A DNA stretch of 64,000 nt, from contig NZ_CP029206.1 in NCBI RefSeq assembly GCF_003101015.1, forward strand, positions 496,001 through 560,000, in the 5' to 3' direction. The position numbers and the translations under genes were made by a program. Positions 61,266 through 64,000 of this stretch are shown in pieces. The stretch is from Actinobacillus porcitonsillarum. GTDB lineage: Bacteria > Pseudomonadota > Gammaproteobacteria > Enterobacterales > Pasteurellaceae. The notes beneath the pieces are model-generated. The model was not told the origin of the DNA, ran no database searches, and saw only the letters and a list, made by a program, of their open reading frames with translations. Numbering within the stretch: position 1 is the first letter of the stretch; the number at the start of each line of letters is the position of its first letter.

Positions 61266-61688
61266 TTATCTTTCTTCAAAAGGATTAAACAACTTCACGC
61301 CAGTGCGGGCAAAATCGGCTGTGTTGCGTGTTACCAAAACCAAATTGTGTTGAATGGCACTAGCGGCAATCCAGGCATCATTTTCAGGGGCGTGATCGGG
61401 AATGTGCAATTTAGCGCAAATTTGGGCGGTTTGTTCGTTAATTTTTAGGATTTTGCCGTGAAAAGCAGGTTTCACGTCCATTTCAAACCAATGGCGCAAG
61501 AGTTCGCCTTGTGTTGTATCTTTACGCTCAATAGACATCACACCACGCTCTAATTCCATCATTACAACCGCATTTGTGAACATCAGATCTTTTGAGGTAG
61601 AACGAACCCAATCTGCAACATTCTTATCACATTTATTTTTTGCTAACTTTCTGATTTCGCTAATGATATTAGTATCTAATAAATACAT
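61266..61688 (-). CDS. vapC: PIN-domain toxin, VapC/FitB-like
   Basis: A 140-residue PIN-domain ribonuclease. The acidic residues expected for metal binding are in MYLLDTNIISEIRK (Asp5), VVMMELERGV (Glu) and APENDAWIAASAIQHNLVLV with TRNTADF (Asp). It follows its antitoxin by 9 bp. Confidence 0.9.
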   Translation of the reverse strand: MYLLDTNIISEIRKLAKNKCDKNVADWVRSTSKDLMFTNAVVMMELERGVMSIERKDTTQGELLRHWFEMDVKPAFHGKILKINEQTAQICAKLHIPDHAPENDAWIAASAIQHNLVLVTRNTADFARTGVKLFNPFEER

Positions 61689-61697
61689 TCTGCTCCC

Positions 61698-61964
61698 CTA
61701 ATCATCAAAATCAACCGGGCGGCGTTGCACTCGACTGCGTGGTTGTAATTCCAATTCAACATCCGCCACGTCAGGATTGCTCGGGCAAAGCACATCGGCA
61801 ATGCTCACAAACGGCTTGGCTTGTTGCACCTTTTCATATTCCGTATAGCTCATCAGCACAAACGCTGGCGTGCCACGATTAGTGATAATCACGGGTTCTT
61901 CTAAGGCATATTTTTGCGCTTGGCTGGAACGTTGGTTAAATTCACGGCTGGTCATAATCGGCAT
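61698..61964 (-). CDS. vapB: Phd/YefM-type antitoxin partner of the PIN toxin
   Basis: An 88-residue antitoxin from the ATG at 61964 (GGAGGTG upstream): MPIMTSREFNQRSSQAQKYA, EEPVIITNRGTPAFVLMSYT, a Phd/YefM-like DNA-binding part, then a disordered C-terminal tail (QPRSRVQRRPVDFDD) to bind the toxin. The open frame extends 11 codons upstream without a ribosome site. Confidence 0.87.
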   Translation of the reverse strand: MPIMTSREFNQRSSQAQKYALEEPVIITNRGTPAFVLMSYTEYEKVQQAKPFVSIADVLCPSNPDVADVELELQPRSRVQRRPVDFDD

Positions 61965-62048
61965 ATTGCACCTCCAAATGTAGATAAGTAGATACAAGTT
62001 TAGTGCGTTTTTTCATAAAGTAAAGCAAAACAGCAAGAAATAAAATCA

Positions 62049-62105
62049 CAAGCGGTAATTTTTTCGAGCGAGATCGCAAAATCTTTTGCAAAACCGACCG
62101 CACTT
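62049..62105. repeat. Inverted uptake-word pair upstream of the exporter gene
   Basis: ACAAGCGGTAATTTTTTCGA and the right arm ending CCGACCGCACTT pair imperfectly. It lies between the antitoxin gene and the divergent exporter promoter. Confidence 0.5.
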
Positions 62106-62129
62106 TTCCCCCCTTGCATTTAGTCCCAC

Positions 62130-62159
62130 TTTTGACTAGAATTTCATTTTTAGTCAAAA
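62130..62159. promoter_or_regulatory. Operator-like inverted repeat upstream of the exporter gene
   Basis: TTTTGACTA-N12-TAGTCAAAA has perfect 9-bp arms; it ends 12 bp before the exporter ATG. A further TAGTC occurs at 62121. It is the natural candidate site for the MarR-family regulator encoded downstream. Confidence 0.7.
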
Positions 62160-62171
62160 ACAGGACAATCT

Positions 62172-63605
62172 ATGACATCAAAAACGGAAAGCTATTTTTC
62201 GGAAAATCCTGAATTTCCGAGTAAATTGATTGTAGCGACCTTATTTATCGGGGCTTTTTTTGGGTATTTGAACGACACTTTATTAAACGTGGCGTTGCCG
62301 ACTTTGATGACCGAATTTCAGGTAGAGAAAACTACGGTGCAATGGTTGGTAACAGGCTTTTTATTGGTAATGGGGGCGTTTACGCCGATCAGTGCCAGTT
62401 TGATTGAGTGGTTTGAAACACGCAAATTGGTGCTGGCAACGCAGTTTACCTTTATTGTCGGGTCGGCGATTTGTACCTTTGCAACGCAATTTGAAATGCT
62501 ACTTGTGGGGCGTATGGTGCAGGCGATTTCGGCGGCGTTGTTTGTGCCGTTGTTGTTCAATGCGATTTTGGCAATTTATCCGCCACATCAGCGTGGTATG
62601 GCGATGGGAATTGTCACGATGATGTTTACCGTTGCGCCGGCGATGGGTCCAACGATTTCGGGTGTGATTATCGACTATTTCAACTGGCGATATTTATTCG
62701 GGCTGACCGTGCCGTTTATGCTGTTGGCGATGTTGATTACCAGCAAATTTTTGACTGTGCGTTTAAATGAAATCACTCGCCCCAAAATCGATCTGCTCTC
62801 GGCATTTTTATCTATCACTGGTTTGAGCGGTTTGGTTTACGCCAGCAGCAACTTTGCAGCGTTGTCGTTAAGTGCGTTCTTCGCTTTGATGGCAATGTCG
62901 TTAGCGTTGATTGTTTGGTTTAGCAAACGCCAATTTGCACTCGCCACGCCACTGCTCAATTTGCGTGCCTTTCATCACGCTCAATTTCGCTATGCGGTCA
63001 TCATTTTAGTTTGTGCTTATTTCCTATTTATGGGCTTAGAGGTGATGATGCCGATGTACACGCAACAGGTGTTAATGCTCTCGGCAACCGCAATGGGGCT
63101 GATTTTAATGCCCGCCAGCATTTCGCAAGCCATCGCCGCCCCGATATTTGGCGGTCTGTTAGATAAAAAAGGCGGAAGATGGGTGCTACTGCCTGCCACA
63201 ATGTTGCTTGTCGGCGCATTGATTTTGATGTGGTTTTGGCTAGACCTTACCACTTCAACGCTGTTACTCAGCGCATTATTTGCTCTAATGGCATTGTCCG
63301 TTTCCGCTTGTATCACGGGCGAAACCCACGGTTTAAACGCCTTAACAAAAGAACTCAACCCACACGGCACGGCAATTTTAACCACCGTTAGCCCAATCGC
63401 CGCCGCACTCGGCACCAGCTTTTTTGTGGGAATGATCAATGTTGGCGAACATTTATCCAACGAACTTTCAAGCCAACAAGCCACCTTAAACGGCGTGCAT
63501 TTATCAATGGCGAGTGCCTTAATTATTGCCGTGATCGCACTCTGGTTTGCCTTCAAAATCAAACCGCACTTATCAAAAGGAGAATTAAATGCATCTAATG
63601 GATAA
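62172..63605 (+). CDS. DHA2-family MFS drug exporter (EmrB/QacA-like)
   Basis: A 477-residue membrane protein with about 14 hydrophobic helices. The N-terminal NDTLLNVALPTLMTEFQVEK, WLVTGFLLVMGAFTPISASL and helix-5 motif GPTISGVIIDYFNWRYLFGL are DHA2 hallmarks. It should export drugs by proton antiport. The last five codons overlap the start of a MarR-family gene, so regulator and pump are in one operon. Confidence 0.92.
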   Translation: MTSKTESYFSENPEFPSKLIVATLFIGAFFGYLNDTLLNVALPTLMTEFQVEKTTVQWLVTGFLLVMGAFTPISASLIEWFETRKLVLATQFTFIVGSAICTFATQFEMLLVGRMVQAISAALFVPLLFNAILAIYPPHQRGMAMGIVTMMFTVAPAMGPTISGVIIDYFNWRYLFGLTVPFMLLAMLITSKFLTVRLNEITRPKIDLLSAFLSITGLSGLVYASSNFAALSLSAFFALMAMSLALIVWFSKRQFALATPLLNLRAFHHAQFRYAVIILVCAYFLFMGLEVMMPMYTQQVLMLSATAMGLILMPASISQAIAAPIFGGLLDKKGGRWVLLPATMLLVGALILMWFWLDLTTSTLLLSALFALMALSVSACITGETHGLNALTKELNPHGTAILTTVSPIAAALGTSFFVGMINVGEHLSNELSSQQATLNGVHLSMASALIIAVIALWFAFKIKPHLSKGELNASNG

Positions 63606-64000
63606 ACTGGGGCAGTCGATTGTGCATATCAATCGCCTCTACGAGCAATGGGCAAAGCAACAAGGCATTAGCAACAGCAATTTGCTGTGGGTTTATCACA
63701 GCTTAATTCATCATCAAAACCGCACCCAGCAAGAGATTTGCGATGAATTTGATATTGCCAAACAAACCCTATCGCCACTGTGTAAAGAGCTAGTGGCGCA
63801 AGGTATTCTAGAAATTTCTCCTATCTGCACCGATAAGCGTGAAAAACGCTGGCAACTCACAGGAAAAGGCCGCTTAGCCGCCACGCCTATTATCGAACGC
63901 CTGCGCCAATTTGAACAACAAGCCTTCGACACCCTCGGCGAACAAGAAAGCGAAAAACTGCTTGCTTTAACACAGCAGTTTGGGGAGATATTGGAAAGGC
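63590..64000 (+). CDS. MarR-family transcriptional regulator (3' end outside window)
   Basis: The ATG at 63590, with AGGAGA upstream, opens a frame that reaches the window edge without a stop (137 codons). The winged helix is visible: LLWVYHSLIHHQNRTQQEIC, DEFDIAKQTLSPLCKELVAQ and ICTDKREKRWQLTGKGR (the basic wing). It overlaps the exporter gene by 16 bases. A likely repressor of that exporter. Confidence 0.88.

Noticed and set aside
62404-62622. Arg/Trp/Cys-rich 72-codon frame inside the exporter gene
   Set aside because: Out-of-frame reading of membrane-protein codons; no independent support.

Overview
The window looks like chromosomal DNA of a Pasteurellaceae bacterium, most probably Actinobacillus pleuropneumoniae or a close relative. 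The reasons are the divergent cps/cpx capsule locus, the nickel-transport/urea-transport/urease cluster with an extra 205-codon reading frame between ureC and ureE, AT-rich DNA, and many copies of the Apl-type DNA uptake word ACAAGCGGT, often as inverted pairs between genes. No rRNA, tRNA, CRISPR array or intact insertion sequence was recognised.

Layout. 1-3.5 kb (minus): start of a capsule biosynthesis operon of the teichoic-acid type (glycerophosphotransferase, glycerol-3-phosphate cytidylyltransferase, LicD-like protein, a TPR protein cut by the window edge). 3.6-7.3 kb (plus): capsule exporter cpxDCBA. 7.4-27.7 kb is mostly housekeeping: dapF, two C4-dicarboxylate antiporters flanking a slyX/fkpA/yheO/tusDCB/epmA block, frdABCD, mscL, yigZ-trkH-hemG, a TAXI-type binding protein, fmt, and a modF gene broken by a late stop codon. 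dcuB-type genes and frdABCD form an anaerobic fumarate respiration set, and FNR- and NarP-like sites lie between the second antiporter and frdA.

27.7-38.4 kb (minus) is one long nickel/urea/urease cluster: cbiKLMQO (nickel uptake), a UT-family urea transporter, ureABC, a glutathione-S-transferase-like gene, and ureEFGD. An SMR efflux gene is embedded on the opposite strand, and a MerR-family, NimR-like regulator diverges from cbiK with well-formed sigma-70 promoters on both sides. Five junctions between cistrons of this cluster carry palindromic GTAGGG...CCCTAC elements, which also occur elsewhere in the window.

38.6-64 kb is an accessory-looking block. It has modules of LysR regulators with oxidoreductases and hydrolases (flavodoxin-like quinone reductase, SDR, two Old Yellow Enzyme-like proteins, PhzF, dioxygenase, DsbA-like), toxin-antitoxin pairs (RelBE-like, VapBC-like), a RhuM-Fic protein, a DUF4143 ATPase, and an EmrB-like exporter with a MarR regulator. 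It bears many traces of rearrangement: one LysR gene with an internal TGA, two LysR C-terminal fragments, a cyclophilin-like gene remnant, a duplicated promoter/operator region, and a 42-bp direct repeat around the ATPase.

All assignments rest on reading motifs and gene order by eye; no database search was run.
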